A DNA stretch of 64,000 bases from Desulfurispora thermophila DSM 16022 (GCF_000376385.1 NZ_AQWN01000009.1:110802-174801), one strand, 5' to 3'. Shown: positions 6,808-15,573, counted from the first letter of the stretch. Notes: generated from the letters alone by a model not told the origin. A program made the numbers and translations.

Positions 6808-8061
6808 ATGAGTGTACAATCTGGTCAATTAGGCAGCCAGCTAAACTGGGTTCTATCTCAGATTGACGGCACTGTTTTCAACCCCGATAGCATCAGCGTC
6901 CAAGAGTACCAGCGGATGCTGGACACGGACGAAACCGTAGGCGCTGCGTTTGACTTTCTGGTTCTTGTAGTGCTCACCATGTTGGGCGAGTACCACCACG
7001 AAAACCCGCAGATAGCTCAATTCGTCCATGATGCCCTTGAGCAGATGAAAGGGTCATTTATACGAACGCTGGAGGATATGCTTTCTTACCTTTGGGCAGG
7101 GTTTTCGGTGACCGAGATAGTCTGGAACCCGGAAGGCACAACAGTAAAGCTCGAAAAACTGGCCACTTACCACCCGGCCACGATTTCCTTCCGGGTAGAC
7201 GATAGTGGCAACCTGAAGGAGATAGTGCAAAGGCGGCTATTTGCAGCCCAGGAAGCTGTTATACCGCCGGACAAGGCGGTGCTTTTAGTTAGAGGCGGGC
7301 GTTTCGGGAACCTCTATGGTCAAAGCCTGTTTAAGCGCATCCGAAAAAATTGGCTTTTAAAGGATGCCTTCTTAAAGATGTGGGGCCGTGCTCTGGACAA
7401 ATTCGGCACTCCTCTGGTGGTGGCCGTGGTCCCGGACGCCGAGGTTAAGGACCCGGAAACCGGTGAGGACATTCATCAGCTCGACTACGCCGTAAAGGTG
7501 CTGGCAAACCTCCAAAACGGTACAGCTTTGGCGTTCGCGAAAAGCGCTGACCAGGCACCGGATATAAAGGCGCTCACTACCGGCGGAGCCGGGGTTGGCG
7601 AAGCCTTTAGCCAGGCCATCCAGTACCTCAACAAGATGATTTGCCGGGGGTTATTAATCCCCAGCCTGGTCATAGACGAGGGTATGCGCACTGGGTCCTA
7701 TGCCCTGGGGGCATCGCATTTTGATGCTTTCTACCTGGCGGCCAGGGCGATATACCAGGACCTCACCGAGAACCTGCTGGAGCAGCTTATCCGCAGGCTT
7801 ATTGACTACAATTTTGGCCCGCAGACGGACTACGGTACCTTCACGGAGCAGCCACCAGATGCGGAAAGCATGAAGCTTTACGCCGAGGCATTTCGACAGC
7901 TCGTGGATGCTGGATTCCTGGACCCGCAGGTGGCCGAGGATTTGCGGTGGGCCCGCTCTAAACTGGGGCTCCCTGACCGGGAACCTGCTTCGGTAGTGGC
8001 TCAGGCTGCGATAGACGCATTCCCCCGCTACCTGCGTGCACCGGAAGGTGGTGAGGAATGA
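6808..8061 (+). CDS. Portal protein, DUF935/Mu gp29-like
   Basis: A 417-aa protein in the portal slot directly after the terminase. Features match the DUF935 family: an N-terminal segment that recognises capsid/DNA (QEYQRMLDTDETVGAAFDFL), a central LLVRGGRFGNLYGQSLFKRI block, and a helical C-terminal half (LLEQLIRRLIDYNFGPQTDY). Portals form the dodecameric ring through which DNA enters and to which the tail attaches. It overlaps the next gene by four bases. Confidence 0.85.
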   Translation: MSVQSGQLGSQLNWVLSQIDGTVFNPDSISVQEYQRMLDTDETVGAAFDFLVLVVLTMLGEYHHENPQIAQFVHDALEQMKGSFIRTLEDMLSYLWAGFSVTEIVWNPEGTTVKLEKLATYHPATISFRVDDSGNLKEIVQRRLFAAQEAVIPPDKAVLLVRGGRFGNLYGQSLFKRIRKNWLLKDAFLKMWGRALDKFGTPLVVAVVPDAEVKDPETGEDIHQLDYAVKVLANLQNGTALAFAKSADQAPDIKALTTGGAGVGEAFSQAIQYLNKMICRGLLIPSLVIDEGMRTGSYALGASHFDAFYLAARAIYQDLTENLLEQLIRRLIDYNFGPQTDYGTFTEQPPDAESMKLYAEAFRQLVDAGFLDPQVAEDLRWARSKLGLPDREPASVVAQAAIDAFPRYLRAPEGGEE

Positions 8062-8867
8062 GAGATGACTTAGAGTTGAAGTTTGCAAAGGAACTGGACA
8101 AAGCCGAAGAAGAGGTGCTGAAGAAGATAGCCCGTTGGCTTAGCGAGGCTCTGGCCCACTTGCCCTGGGGTAAGGCAGCTGAGATACAAAAGTGGCACCC
8201 TACGACAAGGCTATCGCTATACAAGATACTGGCCGAGCACGTGGGGAAAGTATTTGCCGCAGGCCGGGCACACGGGAAAAAGTTATGTGCTGCTGCCAGA
8301 CGGAGGGAACTGGCGGATTATGAGCTGCCGGAGTTCAACTTCAACTACGAAGGCGACATCAAGGTGATGCCGGTCCAGGCCATGCGTGCCTTGGAAGCAA
8401 GGCAACTGGTCCTATCTGGTGTATTTGAGAGCGACCTAATCAACGCCGTAAAAAAGGTGCTTATCAGCCACCTTGGTGGCTTGCCTCGCAAAGAAGCCGA
8501 GGAGGAAATCGCTAAAGTGCTCAATTCTGCCCGGGATAGAGCAAGCCTTATCGTGACCACCGAAACGACTTACGCCTATAACCGTGGAAGGTTGATTTCA
8601 TTCAAAGAGGCTAAGGTGGATTATGTTCGCTTTTCGGCAGTTATGGATTCCCGCACCTCGCCCCAGTGCCGCTCCAGGCACGGGCTGGTGATGGCCATAG
8701 ACGACCCGGCACTACCTTATAACACTCCCCCGCTCCACGGGAGGTGCAGGTCAGTGCTGACACCTATCTATTCGCGCTATCAGCCAGAATACATCACACC
8801 TGAAACGCTGGACTGGTCCAATGTGGTGCCGCTGCCCAAGGGGTGGCGGGCCGGCGGGATAGATTGA
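8058..8867 (+). CDS. Head morphogenesis protein, Mu gpF/SPP1 gp7-like
   Basis: A 269-aa minor head protein. The C-terminal MuF domain is clear: RASLIVTTETTYAYNRGR, then VMDSRTSPQCRSRHG and LPYNTPPLHGRCRS, which carry the paired Cys/His positions usual for the family. The N-terminal 130 residues are helical and charged. MuF proteins join the portal and influence capsid size or DNA ejection. It overlaps the portal gene by ATGA, and the next gene starts 15 bases downstream. Confidence 0.88.
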   Translation: MRDDLELKFAKELDKAEEEVLKKIARWLSEALAHLPWGKAAEIQKWHPTTRLSLYKILAEHVGKVFAAGRAHGKKLCAAARRRELADYELPEFNFNYEGDIKVMPVQAMRALEARQLVLSGVFESDLINAVKKVLISHLGGLPRKEAEEEIAKVLNSARDRASLIVTTETTYAYNRGRLISFKEAKVDYVRFSAVMDSRTSPQCRSRHGLVMAIDDPALPYNTPPLHGRCRSVLTPIYSRYQPEYITPETLDWSNVVPLPKGWRAGGID

Positions 8868-8882
8868 AAGGAGGTGAAGTAA

Positions 8883-10211
8883 GTGAGCGACGAGCGGGAA
8901 AAACTGCGCAAGGAAGCCGAGGCCCGGGCCAAGAAATACGGCATCTCCTTTAAAGAGGGCAAAGGTCACCTTACGCCGCCCAAGGGCTACCCAAGTGACC
9001 CGGACCAATACGGCGACCCGGTTAACTACGCTTACCCGATAGATGAGGGCCACATCAGACCAGCAGTTGCTTACTTCAACCACGAAGGTCAGCGGGAAGC
9101 CGGCGGCTATACTCCCGAGGAGTGGGCCGTCATTGGCAAACGCATCGCTTCTGCGGCTTCGCGACTGCTCGGGGGAAAATACGAGTACAAAAACGGCAAG
9201 GTTGTCCGGGTTGATGATGAGGGTAAAAAGCTGGCCGAGCAAGGGCTGCTGAAGATACCCTTCTTCCGTCTTGGTAGGTGGAAACATCCTATCTACGGCG
9301 AGATAAAAGCCGATAGGCAGCTTTTTGCCCAGATGGTCAAGAACTTCAAAGAAGGGGTACTTGGACGCCCCGTATTCGTGCGGCTTGGACATGATGCTGG
9401 ACACAAGGCCACGTTTGGGGATGCGCCGGCGGAAGCTTGGGTTAAGGACATCGTGGAAGAAAACGGCGTGCTCTATGCCATAGCCGAGCCCACTTCGCCG
9501 GAAGTGCTGGAAATGGTCAAGACTGGCCGCTATCGCTTTGCCAGCGCCGAGTATACCCCGGACTATGTGGACAAGGAGACCGGGGAGCGTAAGGGCCCGG
9601 TGCTCACCGCGATAGCCCTGACTAATGAGCCGTTTTTGACAAGGTTACCCGAGGCGAGGGTTCTATCCGACCCGCCTGACACTATTTACCTTGACTATGC
9701 GGAGGTGGATAACGAAGTGGAAACTAAAGAACTTTTACAGGAGAACAACAGCCTTTTGAGGCAGCTCGCCGAGCAGATTGGTAAACTGTTTGGTGGCAAA
9801 AAGGAGGATAAGAATTTGCAGGACGATGTGAAGGTTAACCTTGCGGAAATCGAGGCTATGAAGCAGAAGTTGGCCGAAACTGAGGCGAGGTTGAAGGCTG
9901 CCGAAGCCCAGACCAGAAAGGTGGAAATCGAAAAGCGCCTTTCCGAGCTTGTGGCGAAGGGTATCCCGCCCGTGATGTGCAACAAGGCTAAGGAGATATT
10001 ACTCGCCTTGCCGGCTGACGAGACCATTAAGCTTGCCGAAGACAAGACTGCTAAACTCTCTGACCTTATCTTTGAGCTACTGGAAGCTTTGCCGGAGAGC
10101 AGCAGGATAAAGTTTGCCCAGTTAGGCGCTCAGGAGAGCGTAAAACCTGGTAGCGCCGCCGAAATCTACGGCGATGTAGTTCCAGAACTGAAGAAAGGAG
10201 CTGATAAGTAA
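8883..10211 (+). CDS. Prohead protease/scaffold (Mu gpI-like) with N-terminal DUF6582-like domain
   Basis: A 442-aa protein started at GTG behind AAAGGAGGTGAA. Residues 20-110 form a small domain (HLTPPKGYPSDPDQYGDPVN ... EEWAVIGKRIASAASRLLGG) of the DUF6582 type. Residues 120-265 resemble the Mu-type phage protease (FFRLGRWKHP, GHKATFGDAPAEAWVKDI, YRFASAEYTPDYVD, LTAIALTNEPFLT). Residues 290-442 are a long coiled coil, probably the scaffolding part. Such fusions process themselves during capsid maturation. Its last base is shared with the start of the major capsid gene. Confidence 0.75.
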   Translation: MSDEREKLRKEAEARAKKYGISFKEGKGHLTPPKGYPSDPDQYGDPVNYAYPIDEGHIRPAVAYFNHEGQREAGGYTPEEWAVIGKRIASAASRLLGGKYEYKNGKVVRVDDEGKKLAEQGLLKIPFFRLGRWKHPIYGEIKADRQLFAQMVKNFKEGVLGRPVFVRLGHDAGHKATFGDAPAEAWVKDIVEENGVLYAIAEPTSPEVLEMVKTGRYRFASAEYTPDYVDKETGERKGPVLTAIALTNEPFLTRLPEARVLSDPPDTIYLDYAEVDNEVETKELLQENNSLLRQLAEQIGKLFGGKKEDKNLQDDVKVNLAEIEAMKQKLAETEARLKAAEAQTRKVEIEKRLSELVAKGIPPVMCNKAKEILLALPADETIKLAEDKTAKLSDLIFELLEALPESSRIKFAQLGAQESVKPGSAAEIYGDVVPELKKGADK

Positions 10212-11527
10212 TGCCCGAACTCACTGCTCTTGAGTTTACTGTCTTAACCGAGCTTGCTAAGACTTTTGAGAACTTTGATACCACGGTTGGGCAGTTTTTC
10301 CCTAGCCGCAACGTGCCTAACTACAGCGTGAAGATTGAGAGAGTCTACAACGGAGTGGGCATTGCTCCTATCGTGGACCCTAAGAAACCTGATTTCTTTG
10401 CAGATAGGGCTAACGTCCAATCGATGGATGTGACCCCGGTCTATAGCCGTGAATCTGACTACCTGGACCAGAACACCATCAACAACCTGCGTCAGCCCGG
10501 AACCTTAAACGAGAAGTATGGCAAGCAAATTGTGGCCGATACCATGAAGCGCCTGGTGGCCAGGAACGACCTGCTTTTTGACTTCCTTCGCAGCCAGATG
10601 CTTCTTGGGGGTATTAACTACACTGACCCGAGAACTGAGCAAACGGTCAACGTCTCGGCAGGCATTCCGGCTGAACACTTTGTGACTGCTTCTACTGCTT
10701 GGACCGACCTGGCCAATGCTAAGCCAATCGACGACATCGAGGATTGGAAGCAGCTCATTTACAACAATGGTAAGGTCCAGCCAACCCATATCATCATGAC
10801 TTCTGTAATGCGCTCTAAGCTCAGCCGCAACGCCCAGGTGATTGCTCGCGGTGAATCGGCAAGAGATACCGGCTTTGTGGTGTTTCAAAACGGGGAGCTC
10901 GCCAGGATTGCAGGGCTAGAAGTTGTAGTACAGGACGCCGTTTACGAGGAGCTCACTCCTGCTACCGTGCCGACTGCGACTGTGAAGGTAACCGCAACGA
11001 CCATCAATGAAGGCGACACTATCGAGCTTATCATTGGCGGCGTGAGCAGCGGGGTTTATACTGCGGTGGCCGGGGATACAGCAAATAAAGTAGCTATTAA
11101 CCTTGCGAACTTTATAAATGGTAATCCTTTCATGCCAGTAAGAGCCACTGTATCCAGCGCTACTATTACCCTGACTCCGAAAGAGCCGAAGAAAGACCAG
11201 AGCATTGAGATTACCAAGAGCGGAAATATCAGCGCTACCATTACCGGTTCGCCCATTGTAATTACCGGCCAAGGGCTTGTTAAGACTGTCAAGAAGATGA
11301 TTCCCGACAACAAGGTGGTCATATGCTGCAAAGCGGCTGCCGGCGAGCCTCTTGGCCGCACCGACTTCGTGATTGGCGAGCATCCCGCTGGCCAGCCAGG
11401 TATCTGGAGCCGCTCGGTGGAGACCCAGCCGCCCAACCCGCCCGGCGTGCTCTTGCAGGTGGGCCGTGCTGGACTGCCTTACGTGAGGTATCCTGAGTGG
11501 ATTGTGGTGGCTACCGTTGCGGCTTAA
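10211..11527 (+). CDS. Major capsid protein with an inserted beta domain
   Basis: A 438-aa capsid subunit of the lambda gpE/HK97 fold class. The start is MPELTALEFTVLTELAKTFE, the mid region has HIIMTSVMRSKLSRNAQVI, and the C-terminus reads PPNPPGVLLQVGRAGLPYVR. Between about residues 250 and 355 there is a Thr/Val/Ile-rich segment (TVKVTATTINEGDTIELIIG ... SSATITLTPKEPKKDQSIEI) that interrupts the capsid fold. It looks like an immunoglobulin-like or surface-decorating beta domain. The capsid part resumes at LVKTVKKMIPDNKVVICC. The start codon overlaps the stop of the protease/scaffold gene. Confidence 0.85.
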   Translation: MPELTALEFTVLTELAKTFENFDTTVGQFFPSRNVPNYSVKIERVYNGVGIAPIVDPKKPDFFADRANVQSMDVTPVYSRESDYLDQNTINNLRQPGTLNEKYGKQIVADTMKRLVARNDLLFDFLRSQMLLGGINYTDPRTEQTVNVSAGIPAEHFVTASTAWTDLANAKPIDDIEDWKQLIYNNGKVQPTHIIMTSVMRSKLSRNAQVIARGESARDTGFVVFQNGELARIAGLEVVVQDAVYEELTPATVPTATVKVTATTINEGDTIELIIGGVSSGVYTAVAGDTANKVAINLANFINGNPFMPVRATVSSATITLTPKEPKKDQSIEITKSGNISATITGSPIVITGQGLVKTVKKMIPDNKVVICCKAAAGEPLGRTDFVIGEHPAGQPGIWSRSVETQPPNPPGVLLQVGRAGLPYVRYPEWIVVATVAA

Positions 11528-11541
11528 GGTGGTGAGCAATA

Positions 11542-11958
11542 ATGTACTGCTCGCCAGATAACGTGCGAAAGCTGACGCAGCTATTGGCTAACGAACCGGA
11601 TGAGGCGATAATCCCGTATATCGAAAAGGCAGGGGCACGCATAGACGCATACCTTTCCAAGCGCTATGTTGTGCCCCTCGCTTCTACCCCGCCGATTATT
11701 GCTTCCATTGCGGCGGATATGGCAGCCAGCTTCATTCTCGATGAACACACCACTGAACGGTTTAAGGACCAGACCACCTATGGGGAGGTCCTCTTCAAGC
11801 GGGCACAGCAGGACCTTGAGCGGATTGTGGCGGATGGGCTGCTGGACAACTACCCTGGCGTAGTGCTGGCGGAAGGTGTAAGCCCGGGCGTGAGGCCCTG
11901 TATTGCGTCAACAACGAAAGGCCCCAGCCCGTTAGAGGAGGTGCTGGGCCAGTGGTAA
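11542..11958 (+). CDS. Head-completion protein, DUF1320/Mu gp36-like
   Basis: A 138-aa helical protein. The N-terminal pattern (MYCSPDNVRKLTQLLANEPD ... YIEKAGARIDAYLSKRYVVP) is characteristic of DUF1320, the Mu gp36 family that sits between portal and tail. AGGTGGTGAGC precedes the ATG. It overlaps the next gene by seven bases. The order capsid, gp36-like, gpG-like, gp37-like matches other Mu-type head-tail modules. Confidence 0.82.
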   Translation: MYCSPDNVRKLTQLLANEPDEAIIPYIEKAGARIDAYLSKRYVVPLASTPPIIASIAADMAASFILDEHTTERFKDQTTYGEVLFKRAQQDLERIVADGLLDNYPGVVLAEGVSPGVRPCIASTTKGPSPLEEVLGQW

Positions 11959-12548
11959 AGGTTGAGATTGAGGTAAAGGGCATGGAAGCAGTTATGAACG
12001 TAATAGGCAGCATGGCCCAGCGGGGAGTAAAGACCAGACCGCTGATGCGGGCAGCCGGAAACATCCTCCTTCAAAGCGTTGCCCGCAACTTTGAGGAACA
12101 GGGCCGCCCGAGGTGGAAACCGTGGAGCGAGCTCACCAAGGCAATTTACGAAGGGCTGGCGGTAGCAAGGGCCCAAAGCACCAAGGCTTGGCAGCGGGCT
12201 GGTGAAAGAGGACGCAGGTCCATTGAACAGCGTTACGTTCAGCGGTATGTGGCAGGAGCTAAAATCCTGCAACGCTCGGGCGACTTAAAGAAGAGCATCG
12301 AGATAGGCCGGATTGGCGATACCTACGTTGAAATCGGCTCCTCCCTGCCGTATGCCCGCATCCACCAGCTCGGCGGGGTGGTAAGGCCGAAGCGGTATCG
12401 CTTCCTTTTTGTCCCCACCGCCAGCGGGTTCTTGAGACTGCGCGAGGCCCGTATACCGGCACGGCCATTCTTGCTGGTCCAGGACGAGGATAAGCGGGCT
12501 ATCATATTGGCCACCCGTGACTATTTACTTGAGGGGAAATTGCCATGA
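11952..12548 (+). CDS. Phage virion morphogenesis protein (Mu gpG-like)
   Basis: A 198-aa protein beginning at GTG 11952 inside the 3' end of the preceding gene. The pattern of an N-terminal beta strand (KVEIEVKGMEAVMNVIGSMA), a central helix with AAGNILLQSVARNFEEQG and RPRWKPWSELT, then SYARIHQLGG-like SLPYARIHQLGG and a final RIPARPFLLVQDED is that of the phage virion morphogenesis family involved in tail completion and connector assembly. It overlaps the next gene by four bases. Confidence 0.82.
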   Translation: MVKVEIEVKGMEAVMNVIGSMAQRGVKTRPLMRAAGNILLQSVARNFEEQGRPRWKPWSELTKAIYEGLAVARAQSTKAWQRAGERGRRSIEQRYVQRYVAGAKILQRSGDLKKSIEIGRIGDTYVEIGSSLPYARIHQLGGVVRPKRYRFLFVPTASGFLRLREARIPARPFLLVQDEDKRAIILATRDYLLEGKLP

Positions 12549-13009
12549 TAGACATTGCGAATGCCGTGCTTACCGTGCTCAAAAACGACCCTGCTTTAGC
12601 CCAAATTCAGGAATGGCAGCCGGTGAACGGCCTTATAACCCTGAAAGCACCTGGCGTGAGCGTGGGAATCGAAAAGGAAGTGTTTGCGCCGGACACCAGG
12701 TCTGTGGACGCGGCATCCGCAACATTAAAAATAGTGGTCTGGACCAGGGACAAAGACCCTGCCGCCGGCGAGGCTGCGGTGCGTGAACTTGCCCATACTG
12801 TCCGCTATTGCCTTAACGAAAACCGCACTCTCGGTGGTTTGGTGGACGGCGGTTTCATCAGCCAAATCGAATACTTGACCGCTGAGGCAAACCAGGGGCT
12901 GCTTTTGCACCTGGCTGAAATAACCTATGAGGTTGATTATTCGGCTGAGCGAGTGAGGAAGGAAACTTACCCAACTGTGGGTAGCGTGAATGCTGAAATC
13001 GGACAATGA
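12545..13009 (+). CDS. Tail terminator-like protein, Mu gp37/DUF1834-like
   Basis: A 154-aa protein in the slot just before the tail sheath. It begins IANAVLTVLKNDPALAQIQE, then has a beta-rich core (PGVSVGIEKEVFAP, ATLKIVVWTRDKDP) and a helix (AVRELAHTVRYCLNEN), the general layout of gp37/tail-terminator proteins. It would cap the tail tube and provide the head-joining surface. The assignment combines weak sequence pattern with strong gene-order evidence. Confidence 0.72.
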   Translation: MIDIANAVLTVLKNDPALAQIQEWQPVNGLITLKAPGVSVGIEKEVFAPDTRSVDAASATLKIVVWTRDKDPAAGEAAVRELAHTVRYCLNENRTLGGLVDGGFISQIEYLTAEANQGLLLHLAEITYEVDYSAERVRKETYPTVGSVNAEIGQ

Positions 13010-13023
13010 GGGGGTATGAATAA

Positions 13024-14427
13024 ATGGCGCTTGAGTACATCGTCCCCCGCGTGGCCGTGGACGAATCGGATGTAGGCCCTCGCCCTACTCCATCGGTGAG
13101 CCTTGCGTCCATCGGTATCGTGGGGACTTTTTCCAAGGGCCCAGTTAATACGCCGGTGACCATTGGAAGCCTGGAGCAACTGATTGAAGTCTTTGGTGAG
13201 TATAAGCCCGGGTTGACCGGGTATTTAACGGCCCGCGGAGCTTTACACCAAGGGGCAAATGACTTAAAAGTTGTGCGAATCGGCAGCCCCAACCTTAAGG
13301 CGGCCAGCCTGGTACTTAAAGACAGCACCAATGGCGACAGCGTACTGGTAGAGGCTGTCACGCCTGGAACTTGGGGCAACGACATTAAGGTGGCTGTAGC
13401 GAGCGGAACCCAGACCGGAACTTTTAAGCTCGTTGTGACTTACGGTAAAGTCTCTGAAACGCATGATAACCTTACTCTGGATAACCTGAGCGGTGTTAAG
13501 TCTAATCTGGTGAAACTGAGCAAGGCAACGGGAGCCACTAATATCCCGGCCAATATCACTGCCACTCCGCTTTCCGGTGGCAACGACGGTGCTGATACTA
13601 CCGACAGCGATTACATTGGTACCATTGACGCCCAAGGTAACAGGACCGGGCTTAAGGCTATGGAGCCGGTTAGGGTGGCAATTGTGGTCTGCGCCCAGCA
13701 GTATTCAGAGCAGATTCATGCGGCGTTAATCGCCCACTGCGCGGCGGCTACTATCGGCCAGGGCTTGCGCATGGCGGTACTTAATACCGCTCCCGGGCTC
13801 ACGGTTGATGCGGCCACCCAGGTAACTACAGAGCTGGACAGCATGAGGGCTATCATGACTTATCCGTGGCTGGAGCCGCTTGAAGAAGCTGGAACTTACG
13901 TTGCTCCGGATGGCTACTATGCCGGCAGGCTTGCGGTATTGGCTTCGCAGCAAAGCCCGAGCAACAAGGAAATCGTAGGCATTACGGGGACCGAGCGTTA
14001 CTTTACCGACGCCGAGGTAAAGGCTCTTACTCTGGCCCGCATTTCTCCTATCACCTTGGTGCCCGGGCGGGGTTATCGCATTAGGAACGGCTTGACGCTC
14101 TCTTCTGACCCGGCATGGAATCAGACGAACATCAGGCGGCAATTCGACCAGCTTGAGATGGAGATTTATGATGCCCTCCAGTGGGCTATTTCGGAGGAGA
14201 ACACTCCGGAGCTCAGGATGGCGGTAGCTGCCCAGATTGATGCCCACCTGGAGAACAAGAAGCGCAAGGGCGAGATTTACGACTATAAGCCAACAATCTG
14301 CGACGATACCAACAATACTCCTGAGACCATTGCGGCTCGCATACTGAACGTCAAGGTACGCGTGCGGCCAGTTTATGCTTCGGACTATATCGATGTGGCC
14401 GTACAGCGGCTCCTGACCACGGCGTAA
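13024..14427 (+). CDS. Contractile tail sheath protein
   Basis: A 467-aa protein of the FI/XkdK sheath family. The N-terminus contains ASIGIVGTFSKGPVNTPVTI and ALHQGANDLKVVRIG, the segment that wraps subunits together. The middle has the variable outer domain, and the C-terminus holds the conserved core (YRIRNGLTLSSDPAWNQTNI, RRQFDQLEMEIYDALQWAIS, and VKVRVRPVYASDYIDVAV). It shows the phage is a myovirus. ATG follows a GGGGGTATGAATAA site. The ferredoxin gene begins 14 bases after its stop. Confidence 0.93.
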   Translation: MALEYIVPRVAVDESDVGPRPTPSVSLASIGIVGTFSKGPVNTPVTIGSLEQLIEVFGEYKPGLTGYLTARGALHQGANDLKVVRIGSPNLKAASLVLKDSTNGDSVLVEAVTPGTWGNDIKVAVASGTQTGTFKLVVTYGKVSETHDNLTLDNLSGVKSNLVKLSKATGATNIPANITATPLSGGNDGADTTDSDYIGTIDAQGNRTGLKAMEPVRVAIVVCAQQYSEQIHAALIAHCAAATIGQGLRMAVLNTAPGLTVDAATQVTTELDSMRAIMTYPWLEPLEEAGTYVAPDGYYAGRLAVLASQQSPSNKEIVGITGTERYFTDAEVKALTLARISPITLVPGRGYRIRNGLTLSSDPAWNQTNIRRQFDQLEMEIYDALQWAISEENTPELRMAVAAQIDAHLENKKRKGEIYDYKPTICDDTNNTPETIAARILNVKVRVRPVYASDYIDVAVQRLLTTA

Positions 14428-14441
14428 GAGGGTGATGAGCG

Positions 14442-14654
14442 ATGCTGAAGATTAAGAATACCTGCCCTGGCTGTGGGTTGTGCCTCCCGGCCTGCCCCAC
14501 CGGGGCATTGAAGCTGGAGAACGGGAAAGCGGTGATAGCGGGTGAATGCGTAGAGTGCGGCTTATGCGTAGCTTCCTGCCCGGTCAAAGCTTTGAGTATT
14601 GAGCAGGAGGCTAAGCCACCCGAAACCACCAAGGAGGTGAAGAAGCGTGGCTAA
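14442..14654 (+). CDS. 2[4Fe-4S] ferredoxin inside the tail operon
   Basis: A 70-aa protein with two complete CxxCxxCxxxCP motifs: CPGCGLCLPACP at residues 8-19 and CVECGLCVASCP at 36-47. This is the classic clostridial ferredoxin arrangement. It has GAGGGTGATGAGCG before the ATG and overlaps the tail-tube gene by eight bases, so it is translated with the tail genes. Ferredoxins carry single electrons in the cytoplasm. Finding one between sheath and tube is unusual. It could be an auxiliary metabolic gene, a structural Fe-S protein or a maturation factor; nothing in the sequence decides this. Confidence 0.9.
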   Translation: MLKIKNTCPGCGLCLPACPTGALKLENGKAVIAGECVECGLCVASCPVKALSIEQEAKPPETTKEVKKRG

Positions 14655-15078
14655 AATACAGGGTTATGACGCATCGGTGCTGATTACCGGACCACAAGGA
14701 CCTGAGCTCGTGGGAGACTACCAGGAAGCTGAGTTCTCCATCAAGGAGGACACCGAGGAATACCTGGAACTCGGCGAGCGTATCCCAGCCATTCTGGACG
14801 GCGAAATCAAAATCGAAGGTAAGTTGAAGCGCGGGCATATGCTGCTCGACATTATCAAGCGTATTTGGGGACAGTCTTCCTTGAAGCGAGGCAGCCGTAT
14901 TCCGCCGTCGCCCAGGTTTACTATTATCGTCAACATCAATGCCCCGGAAAAAGGCTTTGTCGGTCGTTATCGCTTACTGAATTGCAAAATTAGCGACCTG
15001 GGGCTAAAGCTCAAGGCAGGCAAGGACATCATGGAAGAGGACATTGACTTTAAAGCTGAAGGTATTGAAGGGGCTTAA
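14647..15078 (+). CDS. Tail tube protein (XkdM/DUF2001-like)
   Basis: A 143-aa protein. The pattern KIQGYDASVLITGPQGPELV, AEFSIKEDTEEYLELGERIP, and EGKLKRGHMLLDIIKRIW, ending in DIMEEDIDFKAEGIE, matches Firmicutes contractile-tail tube subunits that stack beneath the sheath. The GTG start lies seven bases inside the ferredoxin gene, behind AAGGAGGTGAAGAA. Length is normal for the family. Confidence 0.85.
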   Translation: MAKIQGYDASVLITGPQGPELVGDYQEAEFSIKEDTEEYLELGERIPAILDGEIKIEGKLKRGHMLLDIIKRIWGQSSLKRGSRIPPSPRFTIIVNINAPEKGFVGRYRLLNCKISDLGLKLKAGKDIMEEDIDFKAEGIEGA

Positions 15079-15091
15079 GGAGGGTTAATAG

Positions 15092-15454
15092 ATGGAGGCT
15101 AAAATTTATGGTCCGCTGGAGCTCCCCAGCGGAAGAAAGATTAAATTCCGTGCTCCTACCGGCAAAGATAGGCTTGACGTTATCCGTATGCTCAGGGTGA
15201 CGCAAGACAATCTGCTTGGTGCAGGGCTTTTAATTGACCAGTACCTCAAGGCCAAGGTAGTGGTCGAAATCGACGGGCAAAAGGTTGCCGAAGACTACCG
15301 CTACCTTTTCGATAGCTGGCCACTGGAGGACGTGGACTTTTATTCCGCGGTCTTCAATGAGCTATTTGGTGGCAGCCAGGAGACGCAGGAGAAGGCTAGA
15401 GATGTCGCACGTTTTTTGCGGGACAGCTTGACCTCTACCGCTTTGCCGCAATAG
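15092..15454 (+). CDS. Tail assembly chaperone, short form (G-like)
   Basis: A 120-aa protein in the standard chaperone slot between tube and tape measure. It begins MEAKIYGPLELPSGRKIKFR, followed by RAPTGKDRLDVIRMLRVTQD, typical of XkdN-like proteins. AAGGAGGGTTAATAG precedes the ATG. Near the 3' end the gene contains a slippery heptamer (15412-15418) from which a longer product can be made. The short form would coat the tape measure protein during tail assembly. Confidence 0.8.
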   Translation: MEAKIYGPLELPSGRKIKFRAPTGKDRLDVIRMLRVTQDNLLGAGLLIDQYLKAKVVVEIDGQKVAEDYRYLFDSWPLEDVDFYSAVFNELFGGSQETQEKARDVARFLRDSLTSTALPQ

Positions 15455-15573
15455 CGCGGGTAACTGGAGCGATAAAGCTAGACGAGTGGCTGGAGCTGGA
15501 TGAAGAGGTCAAGGCAGCGTTGTGGGAGGCATTTTCTGCGGTTCTGGAGGCCGAGAAGGAGGAAAACGAATAG
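15092..15573 (+). CDS. Tail assembly chaperone, -1 frameshift long form (GT-like)
   Basis: The in-frame codons CGT TTT TTG at 15410-15418 contain T TTT TTG, a canonical -1 slippery heptamer. Slipping back one base leaves the message open through the stop at 15454, giving about 52 further residues (GQLDLYRFAAIARVTGAIKL ... DEWLELDEEVKAALWEAFSA) and ending at TAG 15571-15573. Long-tailed phages commonly make such G/GT pairs at this position. The tail extension is acidic and helical, as in known GT parts. The shift itself is inferred from sequence. Confidence 0.75.
15412..15418 (+). promoter_or_regulatory. Programmed -1 frameshift site T TTT TTG
   Basis: Six T residues and a G lie with the zero frame reading TTT TTG. 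After slippage both tRNAs re-pair on TTT TTT. The position, 36 bases before the zero-frame stop, and the open -1 frame of 156 bases support use as a recoding site. Confidence 0.7.
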
